A DNA stretch of 64,000 bases from Mercenaria mercenaria (GCF_021730395.1 NC_069371.1:52586001-52650000), one strand, 5' to 3'; counted from the first letter of the stretch, positions 1 through 13,295 are shown. Numbers and translations: made by a program. Notes: generated by a model not told the origin, from the sequence alone.

Positions 1-330
1 GCAGTATGCACATTTTTATGGCCCCCCGGATCTACTGATGCCGGGACGGCAAATCAGTGATTGTCCTGTCCGGTCCGTTCGTTCGTCCCATCCGGTCCGT
101 ACGAGGTTAACCAAATGGGGACCGGTTGGTTATAGCATTCCAATACTCCCTTATCTAGAAGGAAATGATACTAATGCAGCTTTAACCTGTTTCCATTCCT
201 ATCTTCAGACATCACTGACCTCAGTTGACCTTGAACTTGACCTTGTTTTGGGACTATAGGTGGGGGCTTTGTATCGACAAGGTGCCGCCGGGGGCATCAA
301 GCGTTTATTTGAACGCTGCTTCTTGTTTTA
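1..330. repeat. Interspersed bivalve-type repeat, 3' part
   Basis: The stretch carries GTCCGTTCGTTCGTCC-like simple repeats, then repeated 'ttgaccttgaacttgacc' wording and the phrase 'gccgccgggggcatcaag'. I recognise this ending from a high-copy interspersed repeat of bivalve genomes. The left end lies outside the window. No coding potential is visible; the 73-codon open frame here is built from the repeat. Confidence 0.45.
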
Positions 331-877
331 TGCAAACCATACTTTATTTTTACGGGTTATTTACCGGTGGTTTATAAAAAAATTTTACTGTCCCTTTTGT
401 ATTATACATGGTATTAAAAGCAGTATCATAAAATGATTTTTGCCATGGGTTTTCACGTGGAAAGAAAAAAATAGTTTACTGGTTTGTGGTGGGTCTTTAA
501 GGGGCTTGGAGCTTACGAACAAAACGCGTAAATTTTATTATTTTGCACTATAGTCAAATAGTGCTTATAAAGAAAATCGGTCGATTGATTTTTATTTCTT
601 CTACTGTTTGAAAAAGAATACGGTATGCTAGGAGAAAAAGGGAAGGCAGAATCTTATTGACTGGTTAAGGTATGCGGATGGAAATAACCGGCCTCTTGGT
701 AAACTGTTTCTCGGTAAATCAAAAAAGAGTCTCGTGGACCGCCTAAACAGTAACCCCCAGAGCCGATATTTCAGTCCACACTTTCAACCTGTGGAAAGAT
801 TCTTTATATAACTTATTACTTAAACATCACTACCAATCATCGCAGTCCAGACCAGGAGTTTGGACCCTTGAAATAGT

Positions 878-1960
878 CAAATATGCATAAAAAATGTCTT
901 AAAAGTTTGGGTTCGCATGTATCTCAACAAGTATATTTTACTTAGCATTATGAAAACATTACAGGAAATCCTTCCAGCAGTTAAGTTGTTCACCTTGGGT
1001 TTTTTTTGGAGATTTTACTCAGCCAGATTAGAGTGTTTGCCCTTAAACTTAGTAAAAAACATATGGAATTAAAAAAGGGGATTAAAGTTTGTGTATGTTC
1101 TCAAAAAGGTATTTTAACTTTGGCATTATGAAACCAAAATACAGGAATTATCCTTTCGCATGTTAGGTTGTTTCTCCCCTTGGGTTTTGTTAGGAGATTT
1201 TACTTCCGGCCGATTAGAGTTTTGCCCTTAACTTTGTAAAACAATATAAATTAAAGTTTGTGGTCGCAAAAGTTTCTTTATAACGTGGTCACAAAAACAT
1301 GGGAATATTATCAGGGCCATTATGAAAGATTTGCCACAAGGGTTTTGTTCGGGTTTTCTATTCCTGTCAGGACCAGAGTTATGGTCCTTGTCTCGTCAAA
1401 ATATATTCAATACAAAGGACATACAAGGTTGCTTGTACCATTGTATCTCAGTTAAGTATTAAAACTTAAGAGTCATAAAACCTTTAGGGGTTTGTTTTTT
1501 TCTATCAGCATTACCGTTTAGAATTTTATTTAAGTATATGCATTTTTAAACCTGAGTTTTTCACATTTTTCCACCTTTGCAAGGACTAGAATTATGGCCT
1601 TGACTTAGAAAAAAATATATTTACATTAAGGCATCAACGTTTGCGTCCCATTGTACATTTGTTTCTTTAAAAGTATTTTGGACCTAGAGGTATAAAACTT
1701 TAGAGGACTGTTGTATAGCATGTGGAGTTGTGCATCTGGTATTTCATATTTTGAATTTCTCCCAGGCAGACCAGATTGTATTTCCATTCACTTTGAGAAA
1801 ATACACAATACCTATACAATAAAGTGCTGAAAAGTTGTGTTGCAGACATGTATACTAAAACAATATTTTCACATCAGAATCATGAAAATCCATCATGTTA
1901 CAGTGACAGGAAACAGTGGGGGGCCAATTAGGTGTCTAGTATGGGACACCCCCACCTAGT
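878..1960. repeat. Degenerate tandem repeat, about 160-200 bp units
   Basis: Successive units repeat the same wording: 'gttcgcatgtatctcaac' near 911, 'tgttctcaaaaaggtatttt' near 1097, 'ggtcgcaaaagtttcttt' near 1262, and later weaker units near 1632 and 1832. Each is followed by 'tatgaaa...acaggaa' and 'gattagagt(t)ttgccctt'. Spacing is roughly 160-200 bp and units are strongly diverged. This is a known style of bivalve interspersed repeat with internal tandem structure. No gene is seen. Confidence 0.5.
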
Positions 1961-2689
1961 TTATGAGCACAGTTCTGTTTACGATTGCCAGTGATTCAGT
2001 AGTGTACGTACTTTAATTTTTCTTGCATGCCCAGACAGGACTTCCTCGTGTTTTTGCCAGTGATAAATACTCGTCTGGACACCCCGGTATGTAAGCTCAC
2101 TCAACGTATTGTATAGTTTATGAATTAATTGCGTATCATACGTTACTATATAATAAACGAGCTAAAAGGATAAAATGCATTTTGTTTTTACTTTAGTTTG
2201 ATCTCTTATTGAACTATACGACATGCAAGAAAAAGATATCTTCACCTACTTGAAGGTGCAGATGGAAAAAGATCTGGCCTTAGCGTTCTTTTTGGGGGTT
2301 AAAACGCGGCAGATTTCTGTTACCTCTTAACGTTACCTTCGGGCCCAGATATTTCTATCAACCTTCAAAACATGTGAAAGAATTTCTTCTTGTCTTTAAT
2401 GTTTTTAACTTCCAAAAAGTCATAACAAAGTTCCATAACTCTGATTTCAATTTGATTACAGATTATCCTCCATTGTATGAAAGAAAATATACAGACATGG
2501 TTTATTTTTTTTATTCTCTTTACGACTTCCCGGCAGGGCAAATAAACCACGGAAGAACATTATTCAAGGAAAGCCGAAGAAAAAGAAACAGAATTTTGCC
2601 ATCTAGTTTGTACTAAAAATGGTCTGTTGTGCACTTGTACAATTATGCACATCTTGCTGGAATTTTCCGAAGTACAGTGAGAGCTATTC

Positions 2690-3130
2690 TGCCTCCCCGG
2701 GCGTTGATGTTGGCGTCGGTGCCGGCGCGCGTCGGATCATACCTTGGTTAAAGTATTTCGCGTGCGAGGTCATATCTCGGTAACTGTTGCGTGTATTGAT
2801 TGAAAAACTATACACAAGAGGACTGACTTAACAATGCTTAGAAACTCTTTGTTGTGGGGTTCTAATTAAAAATTATGGCCCTTTTTGGACAATAGAGAAA
2901 TTTAGTTTAAGGTTTGCGTGCAACTGACCAGCAATATCTCCATAATAAACTACGTGTAACTGAATTGAAAAAACTTCCACACAGAGCTTTCAGTCATAAC
3001 GCTAATCAGAGAACTAAGTTAGATAATCTTACTTTAAGTTAATTGAAATTATGGCCTCTGTTTGACTAATGAAAATTTGATGGAAGTTGCATGCACGTTT
3101 TATATGTTTGTAACTTCCGTTTAATAAGTT
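2690..3130. repeat. GTCGGC-headed interspersed repeat
   Basis: A GC-rich head ('gttggcgtcggtgccggcg') is followed by two or three diverged units of about 160 bp containing 'catatctcggtaac', 'aattatggccctttttgga' and 'aattatggcctctgtttga'. A second copy of the same family lies at 9,120-9,390. It is non-coding. Confidence 0.45.
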
Positions 3131-3947
3131 GCCCGAGCAATACCCTTGTTTGACGTAGGGAACCTGTAGAATATTCGAGCACGGTTATCTTATGGGAAGC
3201 TCTTGTTTTGTTTTTGTTGATGTAAATTTGGTTGCTATTCTCGGTAAACCACTATGAGAATGGATTGTAATTTCACACGACGTAATTATACGCATTGCTT
3301 TTAAGGTTCATACTACTCATTTTTTGTGTTTTTCATAAGTTGAGCCCTTTTTCTACTATTTAAGTTCCATACAGGGCCAAAAAAACAGACCCCCCCCCAT
3401 CAATTGCCCATTTAGATGAAATGCATACTTTACTTTTCACATTTTATACAGAGACATTATGTAGCCTTTAAACTCTTTTAGGGACAAGGCTTTTGAGTAG
3501 ATTTATTATTGTCGGACAGCAGAATTGATTCGTTATGGAATTATTGATCGCGGTTTCCGATAAGGCCGCCGAATCATTTTGAATTCGGGGACAAGTATAT
3601 ACGTGTGGGGAAAATATTTCATGATGGGACCTGGTGAATTCTTTACTTGTGGGTTGTGATGTAACCAGGTTCATAAGCGTTTAAATACGACTAGATAAGC
3701 CGTTACATACGCCTAGCTTCTACTGATTATTAAAAACGCATACCGTATGATTTGTTTGTGGAATTAACTGTTATGGTCGTTTAGTGTTGCAACCGCCACT
3801 TTGTTTTTTAAGAGCAACATTTTAAATAAACACGTTTTTTTCATCCTCAAAGTAATAAGTAAGTAGACTCGCACATTTATTCAAAATCTAGACGCATACA
3901 TAGGGAGCGCTTAACTTCACCCGATTTACATTCGGAAACATTTTTTC
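3131..3947. other. Intergenic, nothing recognised
   Basis: AT-rich sequence with short C and T runs. I see no coding exon, RNA gene or clear repeat here. Confidence 0.4.
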
Positions 3948-4795
3948 ACGCGTTCGGGATTTATCGTATGTTTAACACGAGGGATTTTTGAAAACCGTCC
4001 CAAAGATTGTTGAAATGTTTGGTATCTCATTGTTTATTGTTTTTTTTAATAATTAAAAATGTTACTGCTTTCATTTTCTACACTTTTTTTCCACCCTTGC
4101 CTCTGAAAAATCAAAAACGGTAATGAGTTTGTTTACACTGTTCAGGACAATTGTGCTTTGTCGAAATTTAACCAAACACAAGTTTACTGCAAACCTAGTA
4201 AACAGAAAGCGTGATTTTATGTTCACCATGGCGGCGGATACAGGGGGGGGGGGGGGGGGGGAGGGGGGGACGGGGGTCCGGAACCCCTCTGGAAAAATCT
4301 TTAAACAAAAGAAAGAAGACAGGAAGGGAAAGAATTTGGTTTTTTCGAAAAAAAGGGCACATTAGGAACTGCATGTGTAAAGTATATGCGGCTGCTGTTT
4401 GGGGCTCCATTACGGACCACGACCTAAATTCATATTATTTATCTAAAAAAGAAACTAAGAATTGAACCTTCAAGGAACGGCTTGATTTTATCATTTTTCC
4501 CAAATTTAACAGGGTTTTAGTCCATTAAAACTGCCCCAGAATGCAAAAAATGAAAAAGTGGCTAATTTTCAAAAATTCCTGGGGGGTGGGCGGGGTCTGG
4601 GGTGGGGGCCAGGGGATCGGGACCCCCCTCTGAGGAAAAATTGGGCTGTTGTCCGTTTGCCATGGTCCACTATACCTGTCCAGTACTGGGACATTATTGG
4701 GTAAAAGCTTCTTTCCTTGCACAAATCACATAATTTCGCCAACTTCTGTCTGGTTTGTGACAAATTTCTGGCCGCGAAAAACCATTTGACTTGTT
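3948..4795 (+). repeat. Interspersed repeat, copy 1 (inverted relative to 46.25-46.99 kb)
   Basis: This stretch matches 46,250-46,987 in reverse complement over nearly its whole length. Shared phrases include 'gcgttcgggatttatcgt', 'caattgtgctttgtcgaaa', 'aactgccccagaatgcaaaa' and 'gtccagtactgggacatta'. It contains two G-rich tracts (near 4,245-4,270 and 4,580-4,615) that are C-rich in the other copy. No conserved open frame is shared, so it reads as a non-coding or decayed mobile element of unknown class. The small open frames inside it come from the G/C runs. Confidence 0.7.
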
Positions 4796-6360
4796 CCCTT
4801 TTTATTGTGTTTGGTTCCACCATGGCTCTTGTGATAACAGAATTTATTTTATAGTTATAAAGTATATGGCATATTTTTTACACGGTGTCTTCAGTGGCAA
4901 TTGGATATAAGGACTGCAATACCCCACAATGAATATTTTCTTTTGATATATGTCATAGTCCCTCCGAGTATTGATGTTTAGTTGGACTTATTAGATATGG
5001 GCAATTACATGTACTTCCCCTTTTTGTCTCAGTTTTATCAAAAGGTTCGTTTTATGGGGAATAAGTGTTACATTTATTTGAAATGAATTTTGGGCTGAAA
5101 CATTAACTGGCAGACACTTTAAAACCCCAATTCATTCTATTTAAAAAAAAATCCCAAATGAGAAAATTATTGCTTAAAATTTTGTTTGTTCTTTTTTGTA
5201 GGACTTTCAACTGTTTTGCTTTCTTTATTTCAACTTGGGATGTTTTACAAAAATTTTGGGATTCCAAAAAGCAAATGGGTAATTAAAGCAAGAGAGGTTC
5301 ACGTTAATCTAGACAAAATGTATGCGCACTGAAAGTGCTACAGTAAATAATAACAAGAAATTTTGATTTATCATAATATGTGAGGATATTTTTGTCCCCA
5401 CTCTAAACACTTAACAAATGCTTATTTTCCCTAGCTTTGGGCGGCATTTCCCAAACTAATGGGGAATTTTCTACATTTCGAATCTTCTGCTTACAGGTAA
5501 CTGCTTGGCTCGCAAATTTATGAAACTTATTATTACGTGTTTCTTTGTCTAAACATGTAACTAGTATATGTTCCAACATATTTGGGCCCAAAGAGTTATG
5601 GTTCTGCTTCCATTATAGAAAGTTGAAACAGTGTTTACCACAAGAATTAACATATCCAAATTTATTTTACATCTTCGACATAGGGCTGTTCTAGACGGAG
5701 GGACAGTCCACATTTGAAATTAATGTAAACTTGTTTAAAAATCTGTGGTTTTAATGGAGGGAAGAAAAACATATATACTTGTATTACAATTGACACAAAA
5801 ATGTCATATTTTGCATTTTTTTGTGGTTTAACTTTCTAGACACTGTACTTTTTCATCCCATCATTTTTCGGCGTTTTTTTGTTGCTTCCAAATTATGCCT
5901 TTCTGATTGCACCAGTAATGTATCATTTTTCCCAAGTATGTTCTGGTACATGAATAAGAATTCTTGACGTGATTTTGAAATCCATCAGTAACAAATAGGT
6001 TGGTTTATGCGTATTTTCCATGGTGAACATTGGGGTAACGATCTGATAGCTAACTACTCCTTTGCTCATTCTGATTAACATTGCGCGGTTCCTCAGTTAT
6101 TTTATAATTTTGTAACCCTACAGTAGATAATGTTCCTTTATGATTGAATAAAGCAAAAGTTGCGTAGCTCACATAAGAAGGTGAGAATTTTTTCCCAAAT
6201 GAAAAAAAAACATTGAAGTTGTGACGAGAGGATGAGTGTGTGTGGTCAAGTACTGTAAAGCCGGTCTTTCTGAAAGGGGTTTTGATAGGCTTTCGATATG
6301 GAGTTACTTATTACAGGACCACACATCGCTGTATCTTTTTGAAAGTACAGTGCGGGGCTT
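4796..6360. other. Intergenic, nothing recognised
   Basis: AT-rich sequence with no supportable exon, RNA gene or tandem structure. Confidence 0.4.
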
Positions 6361-6374
6361 GTGATAATTACGTT

Positions 6375-6500
6375 TTTAAAGCATTGGTCGAGAGGGCCTA
6401 AAGGACGCTTTTCCAACGGGGCGAAGGTCCTGGGTTCGAATTTCTGGTCACTTTACCCATTGTTGCGTATGCTTGGGCAATGCACTTTGTTCTTGATTAT
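6375..6500 (+). repeat. tRNA-derived SINE-like fragment
   Basis: The segment 'cattggtcgagagggcctaa' followed about 40 bases later by the B-box-like 'gggttcgaatttc' is tRNA-like, and the following 'ttgggcaatgcactttgttc' is a phrase I associate with mollusc SINEs. The cloverleaf is degenerate, so it is not a functional tRNA. Confidence 0.4.
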
Positions 6501-6599
6501 AGCAGATGATGCTACAAATTCTGTTGCTTTGTTAATCTATATTGTACCCTATTCTACTGTTGGAAAAAAATCTAATTTAATGTCAAATATTATGTAGGT

Positions 6600-8280
6600 A
6601 ATTTCAAAGGGGTAGTTATGCTCGCATAATATATGGGACAATACAAACGTACTAGAAAAATTTGGGATATGGCAAAGTACTGACTATGGACAATGCAAAA
6701 TCGTACTGACAAATGACAGTGCAAACCTACTGACAAAAGCGGATCAGGACATTGTCCAGTGGATATAACGGGAACCGTTGGTGTTACACTTTGAAAACTT
6801 ATCAAAAACTTGTCCCCGTTATCTGAAGAAAAACATTGTATATGGAAATAGGACATACTTTTTTGACTGCATTACACTCATACAGATAGATTGCTGAACC
6901 TAAAACAAAAAGTCAGCTTATAAGAACCAATTCTGTTGTCTTTTCGGGAATTCAGGGGAGGCATATAATAGGATAACAGTAGCCAGACTAAGGACAGACA
7001 GGGGAGAACAGACAGGACCAAAAAGTAATTACTGGGTAAATAATAAAGCAAGCGGGTGGTGAAGGTCATGGTTACGATTTTTCTTTGGATGAAGAGATGT
7101 ATCTATCGGTAACACTGTCAGTTTAATTAAACGGCGGAAAAGGAAAATACATGTTAATTTACATTTGGGGGGGGGAAGGAAAACCACCAGGATATCCAAA
7201 ATTTGAATGCTAAAAAATATTTAAAACGTGAATGAAAATACCGTTTTTGGATGGACAATATACATTTTCTTGATGATGATTGATGTGAAAAACACATCTG
7301 TTCACTTCTTTCTGTTCCCTAATAAAATGTCATTTTTTATAATTTACATGCTTTTTGTTTGTTCCCACTAAAAATTATGTTTTATAGGCGGTTTTACATT
7401 GAAAATGTAGGACCCATCTTTCCTTCATGAGGCGGCTTTTGGGAACGACAGAAGTGGAATTTCTGTCTTTATTAAAGAAAAGGGGAATAAAGCGGGAAAT
7501 TGTAAAAAGTGACATTTTTTTGATGATGGATTTTTTACAAAAACTTTTGTTCTTTGTGTTTTGAAAGTATAAAAATATGTTTCAGGAAACGTTCAAACGA
7601 GGGGGACACTTGCTTGAATATTAATTATTGCAACCTTATCAAAATGAAAAAACTCTTTGTCAAAAGGATATCCAAATGATGTAATAATGCAGATTTGATA
7701 AACTTTCGGGCACAAACTTTCACCCTTTTTCTTGTGGTTTTTTTTTGGATTCCATTTGGGAGGAAAAAATAGGTATTTTCATTTGGCGAATAACTGTATT
7801 TTACCGAAAAGTTCAAATCAGTGACAGTTAGGAAAGAAAAAAAAAACAACCTTAAGTGGTTTGATATTTTGTCACAAGTAAAATAAAATTAAAATGGGCT
7901 GCTTGTTTATGTATTTGGAATAGAATGTATCCTATCTATTTGATGTTTTATGATAATGATAAAATGAAAAGATTTGTTTCTTTTAAATATTCTTGTATAT
8001 ATTTTGTTAGATTTTCCTGATGTGAAATGGAAAAGGGGGGTTTGAGTGTTGTGCGTGTTGGTGTTGGTGTGGGGGTTATGGGGAGGGGGGAGGGTGGGGG
8101 GGTGGGGGTAGAGGAAATGCCTGTTTAATTTCAACATATGTGTCATATATCGGTTTTTGAACCTTCATACTCACCATTTACAACCCAAACTGGAAAATCA
8201 TTATTTGCTTTTAGGTTTCTTATGTTACTTGATTCCCGTATTTGTAAATAGTTTTTACGTTTCTTTTCCTTGTGTTTCTT
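6600..8280. other. Intergenic, low complexity in places
   Basis: No exon is supportable. Visible features are G-rich runs at 7,165-7,180 and 8,030-8,110 and A/T-rich stretches elsewhere. Confidence 0.4.
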
Positions 8281-8379
8281 GATGTAGGGGGCGTTCCGTA
8301 ACCGATGACTTCAAATCACTTACATCGGGGGCGGTGAATCTCTTCATGTGAGGGGGATTGCTATCCAGCTAAAAATTAC

Positions 8380-8545
8380 GGAAGGTTATGATGGTTCTAC
8401 CCAGGTGCCCGGCTGTTATGCATAAATTGCACGGGTGGGGCACCTGGGGTCTTCCTCCACCATCAAAGCTGGAAAGTCGCCATTTGACCTCTCATTGTGT
8501 CGGATGCGACATTAAACAAAACAAAAACAAAAATAAAGTTTTTTT
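8380..8545 (+). repeat. SINE 3' part
   Basis: The wording 'ggttctacccaggtgccc', 'tggggcacctggggtcttcc', 'aaagctggaaagtcgcca', 'tgtgtcggatgcgacatta' and an A-rich 'acaaaacaaaaacaaaa' tail form a SINE body seen repeatedly in bivalves. A related copy lies at 20,885-21,046. No target-site duplication was confirmed. Confidence 0.55.
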
Positions 8546-9119
8546 GATTGCTTGCTTCTTCCGTGTTATTGTGCATCCATACAGGGTCAAAAGTTCTTTA
8601 CGCTAGTGTTTGCAACCCTTTGTAGTTGTTTAGGCCCAATGTTGTCACTTTTTTATTGATTTTGTAGACAAGGCTTTCACAAAAGTCAAGCGTTGTTGTC
8701 CTCAATAGCTCTTACTTTAAGTTTGCTGGTTCCTTAATAGTTGTATTCTTTCGCGTCCTAAACATAACTTCCCCCCACCCAGGATAAACACCTATCCATC
8801 CTTAAAAACAAATAAAGATATACTATATATACTTGTTGGTTTCTTGTATGCCTATGTTTATTTACTGTCTAATAACCCTCTTAACATTCCCCCTTGTCCC
8901 CCAACCCCAACATCGACACACGAACACAAAAAAACTCTATTTTATGTTTATTTTATTGGTGTATCGCCCCGTTAGTATTTTTCTTTTCTCAATCAGTTCA
9001 ACCACCAAACATTCAGCACCCAGATTATCCCCTTTTTCGAATGTGTTTTTAATATTTAGCTCATCTGATTTTTGAAATAAAAACAATGATGAGTTATTGT
9101 CATCACTTGAGCGGTTTTT

Positions 9120-9390
9120 GTTTCGGCGCCACGGTTCGGCTCGGCGCGTCGGCCGTCGGCGTCTGCGTCGGTTGCCGGGTTAAAGATTTGTGGTTTTAGG
9201 TTGCTTATTTCTCTAAACTATCAAAGCATGCTTTGAAAACTTGGAATACTTTTGTTTTCACATCATTAGCTTGACCCGTTATAGCAAGACACATTTCTCC
9301 CAATCTTGTTTTTTTGCAAGATTTATGGCCCTTTTTGGACTTAAAAATATCAGATTCTTGGTAAGTTTTAGGTTTAGGTCTCATAACTTT
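9120..9390. repeat. GTCGGC-headed interspersed repeat, second copy
   Basis: A GC-rich head ('cgcgtcggccgtcggcgtc') leads into 'gccgggttaaagatttgtg', then 'agatttatggccctttttgg'. This is the same arrangement as at 2,690-3,130. Non-coding. Confidence 0.45.
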
Positions 9391-11572
9391 CTCCTTAAAT
9401 AGCAATTCTATTGCTTTGAAACTTGGAATCTACATACATGTAATAACGCTCATGAGTTATGGATAAGGCAACACACCAAAAGGATAAAATACATTTACAG
9501 TATATTTCTGCCTGTTCTCTTTCATTTATTCTGGTATAGATTACTTTTAAGACGACAATATCAGCTTCTATTTTGGAAGGTTTTAAAGCCGCGTCGCAAA
9601 ATTCACTTACGGTCGGCACATCATATTTCCTGACAATAAAAAGAACAGCTTTGTGCGTAATACTCCATTGTACTGGTTCACTCACACTCTTGATTCTTCT
9701 TGTGAGTATTTTTTACCATACTTTATCTCTCGTGACAGCATCTTGCTTATTGCTTTAAAACATGAAAAGAAGATATTGTATCACAGATAAAAATCTCACG
9801 GGGTACGATGCTCTTCTAAAATCACAGGGGCAATGTTTATTAAAAAGCAGCTGTGACTGAAATGCCCAGTTAACGATATTGCATGACAATTAACTTAAGG
9901 CAAGGGCGATATTTTAAACACCGTCACAATATCTGTGAAATCTAGGTATCAGGCTTTTAATGTTAAGGTGGCTTTTATGATAAGTTGAGTGGATTTCGCT
10001 TCGAGATCATATAGATTTGAAAGTGAAAATGAGGACGTGGGAATATGTACATGTGGTAGGTATATCTCAAAACTATCAGATAATCCCCAAAGCAATGAAC
10101 TGTTGAAAACAACAGCGTTTAATTTTCTCATATGCCATACCGCTCTGAGGTATATAAGTTAACTATCATCCATTTACAATTATATATATGAAACCATATA
10201 AAATACCATATAGCCATCATGTATAATTATACATGTACCCATCATTAGAGACTTACAAGAGACTGTTTCATTTCCTTATATAAGCCATGAACTTAATCAT
10301 ATTCCATTTTTACTCTAATATATTTGTTTTCTCAGGTACATATGGTCTAAAAATGTGCTATATCAAACAATGAGATGTAACTCAGTCAGTTAGTGGAAGG
10401 TGATGAAGAACACACATTTTCGTGTATAAATGTATAAATTATACCATGCCTTACAATTTCAAATAGCATTGTATTCTGTATTTACAACTTCCTATATTTA
10501 AATTGCGGTTTAAAAATTAACATTTCAATCCAATGAATAAGAAGATTCTTTGGAAGCATATAGATGTGTCCTACCTAAGCTAGCCTAGGAATCCAGTCTG
10601 ACAATTACTAACTTTCTTTCTACCTGCAACTTGACATTTTATATAATATCAGAAACTCGATGAATGCCTAACATTAATTAGCGCAAATTAAGTGGGATCT
10701 TTAATGCATAGATAAATTATTAGATGTGATTTCTTCTGTTTTTGATTTTCCCGTTTTGTTAGAAATCATTTTATTTTGTTTTCACATAGATCTAATCTTG
10801 GTCCAGGCGTTCAGTTGCAAAACAATATTCATGACTGAACGCTTTTTTTCACCAAATTATACACGTGCTCTGCCAGTCTCCCTCAGCTTTGTGCATAATA
10901 TCCCACGTACTGGTTCACTCATGCTCTTGCTTAAGGGATTCTTCTTGTGAGTTTTTTTTACCAGACTTTATCTAATGAAAACGTAAGTGAAAATTTTCAT
11001 TATGGGGTATTTAAAGAGATAGTTATTCAAATTGATGCAAATTTTGTATCTCAGAGCTGAATGTGGTATGGCTTTTTTCGCCAACTGATCTAAATATTAT
11101 AGTTTAGAAAACCATCTCCATCCAAAAAGCAGGTCTTTTCTCACTTGATACATTTAAAGTGACTGATAGCAAAACTGAAGTTAGGTGAAAATGAGAAAAA
11201 GGTAAATTTTTAAGATATTATCTGTACGATCCTCACTTAAAACACATACAATCGTATTTCATTTACGAGTACTAAAGGCATCTGAATGTATAAAACAATG
11301 CAGTAACCTTTACACGATATTCACATGTATATTGATCGACCGTATGACTTAAAAGAAAAAAAAACGTGTCAACACCATAGCTAATCATTTTTGTGGGTAG
11401 CGAAGATGTCCGCAGATTTACCTTACCACAAATTTACGGTCAAAATGCTTATCCGAAACCGAAGAACAAATAGTTCCATGTCCTCCATAAATTTTACGTA
11501 ATTCAAGTCTGTTTAACTTTCAGAAAGCTTCTGAGATTCAACTTTATCAAAAAATGCACTGCTTAAGGATGT
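9391..11572. other. Intergenic with one diverged local duplication
   Basis: The segment around 9,648-9,740 ('gtactggttcactcacactc', then 'ttcttcttgtgagtatttttt') recurs at 10,888-10,975 ('gtactggttcactcatgctc', then 'ttcttcttgtgagtttttttt'). Nothing else is recognisable and no exon is supportable. Confidence 0.4.
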
Positions 11573-12484
11573 ATGGGCGTTTTTTTCAGGATATCCGCCA
11601 TTTTGAAAAATGTTTCTTCGAATATTGCTTTCTAACAAAAGTTTTGCAAAAAATTAATGCTAAATAATTAAAATATGGCTAATAATGTACCATTTAACCA
11701 AATATATTATGCTTTTTGCGGAAAAAAAGTTTTCACCCTTATTTTTGGCTGGCATTTGCCTAAAATTGACGTAAGATTTACAATGGGGTAGGGGTAGGTA
11801 ATTTCAAATATCTATTAAAGTAGATCAGGTTTGGTTTTGATATTTTTCTGACTGATACATATAATGTTAAGCTATAAATAAAATAAAAGTTTTCAAGATA
11901 GCACTTTATATTTTCTAGAAAATATAAATTAAAACTAAAAGAACAAAAAATATCAAAATTCACCAGTTTTTAACAGTTTTTTCTTAATAAATCTCTTAGA
12001 TGCACGGTGACCCCAACTTTTTTTCTTTCCATTTTGAAGCATTTCTATGTGTCATTAATGCTGCAAAATATTTTGAAAATCTTAACGTCAGAATTTTTTT
12101 GTTGATCTAAATACGTTTTTGCCATTGAAAATAAAGTGGGTGGAGTAATTATGTCAACATGTAAAAATTAAAGAGATTTGTTAGTGACATTTATGCTTAT
12201 ATAATACTGACATCACCGTATATTCATATTAACCTGTAAGACCTGAAATCCCTATAAGATTAAGTAGGATATTATTTGTTTTATAAAGTACCAACTTTTT
12301 TTCAATTTTACAAAATTTCAGAAATGCGTAAACAGTGGGTGAAGAAAATACCCTATAAAATTAAAACGAGTTCGGTGACCTATGTTTTTTCTGCTCTTGT
12401 TTGTCTTAGAAACTAATGTTCTTCAAGCTCACAGGGTATGAAAAAATTCTTAACGTTAGAAAAAATTCGCTCGTACATCCTTAA
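11573..12484. mobile_element. Non-autonomous DNA transposon with TTAAGGATGTA ends
   Basis: The left end 'ttaaggatgtatgggcg' and right end 'cgctcgtacatccttaa' are inverted relative to each other, giving a terminal repeat of about 12-17 bp starting TTAAGGATGTA. The roughly 910 bp interior has no transposase-like open frame. The right-hand 130 bp recurs at 29,100-29,243 with the same 'gtacatccttaa'-type end, so this is a repeat family. The TTAA at each tip could be the target duplication of a piggyBac-like insertion or part of the terminal repeat; I cannot separate these. Confidence 0.6.
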
Positions 12485-12689
12485 GTACAAATTCGTCGTA
12501 ATCTATATTTTGTAACAAAAACAACGCGAAAATGAGCATGCTTGCTTTGATAACATGACCAAAACAATCCTTCATCACGTGACCAAAATAAACTATAAAT
12601 AACCTTCAAAAATAGTAAAGTACTTCAGCACCATCCGCGTAGATCTATAATCGGTATTAAAACCAAGATGCGTCTTTTTGTAAACGTTT

Positions 12690-13295
12690 TAACTTAAAAC
12701 TCAGTTCCTGCTAGAAAAGTTTGATGTATCTTATATCGCGTACACAGACGTGTTTCTCGTCGACGGATTTCAAGGGATTTCCAGTGAAGATGTGTTAACA
12801 TATCTATAACACAACACTAGACCTGTTTCCGTGCCGATGTAAAACGTATCTCGCGGCCCGGCGTTGAATCATTTCAAGCCTTTGAATATAATTTTGGTGA
12901 TATGGGTCCCACACAGAACTGGCGTACTCTACAGTAGGTCGAACTAATGCCTTGTATGCATTCTCTTTCACTTTGGTTGCACTAATGTTCAAGTTCCTTT
13001 TTAAAAAACCGAGTGTTCCATTTGCTTTATTACAAATTTTATTTATATGTTCATTCCACCGAAGATCTGATGTAATATTACAGCCTAGATATTTAACTGA
13101 CGATACTGATTCCAGAGTATGCCCATGCAAAATATATTGATGTTTAATAGGTGAACGTTTGCGAGAAATGGTAATTACATTACACTTTTCCGGGTGGAAA
13201 ACCATTTTCCATTTTTGTTCCCAAGACGCTAGTTTATCCAAATGAGACTGTATTGTTTCCGCATCCGACATAGATGTTACTGTCATATATGCAAA
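12690..13295 (-). mobile_element. LINE reverse-transcriptase C-terminal fragment, 5' truncated
   Basis: On the minus strand, 13,286-12,804 encodes 160 residues typical of the thumb and C-terminal region of a non-LTR retrotransposon reverse transcriptase. Landmarks are 'LASWEQKWKMVFHPEKCNV', 'VKYLGCNITSDLRWNEHI', 'RPTVEYASSVWDPY' and 'RLEMIQRRAARYV'. After a frame change near 12,820 the protein-like signal continues to about 12,690 with 'HLHWKSLEIRRRETRL' before a stop. The catalytic YADD region and everything upstream are missing, as expected for a 5'-truncated copy. The group (CR1/L2-like or relative) is uncertain. It is a dead fragment, not a host gene. Confidence 0.85.

Noticed and set aside
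4123-4823. Gly/Pro-rich open frames on both strands
   Set aside because: They come from G runs inside an interspersed repeat and are not conserved in the second copy at 46.25 kb.
12952-13140. Plus-strand 62-codon frame
   Set aside because: It is antisense to the LINE reverse-transcriptase fragment, which has clear family motifs.
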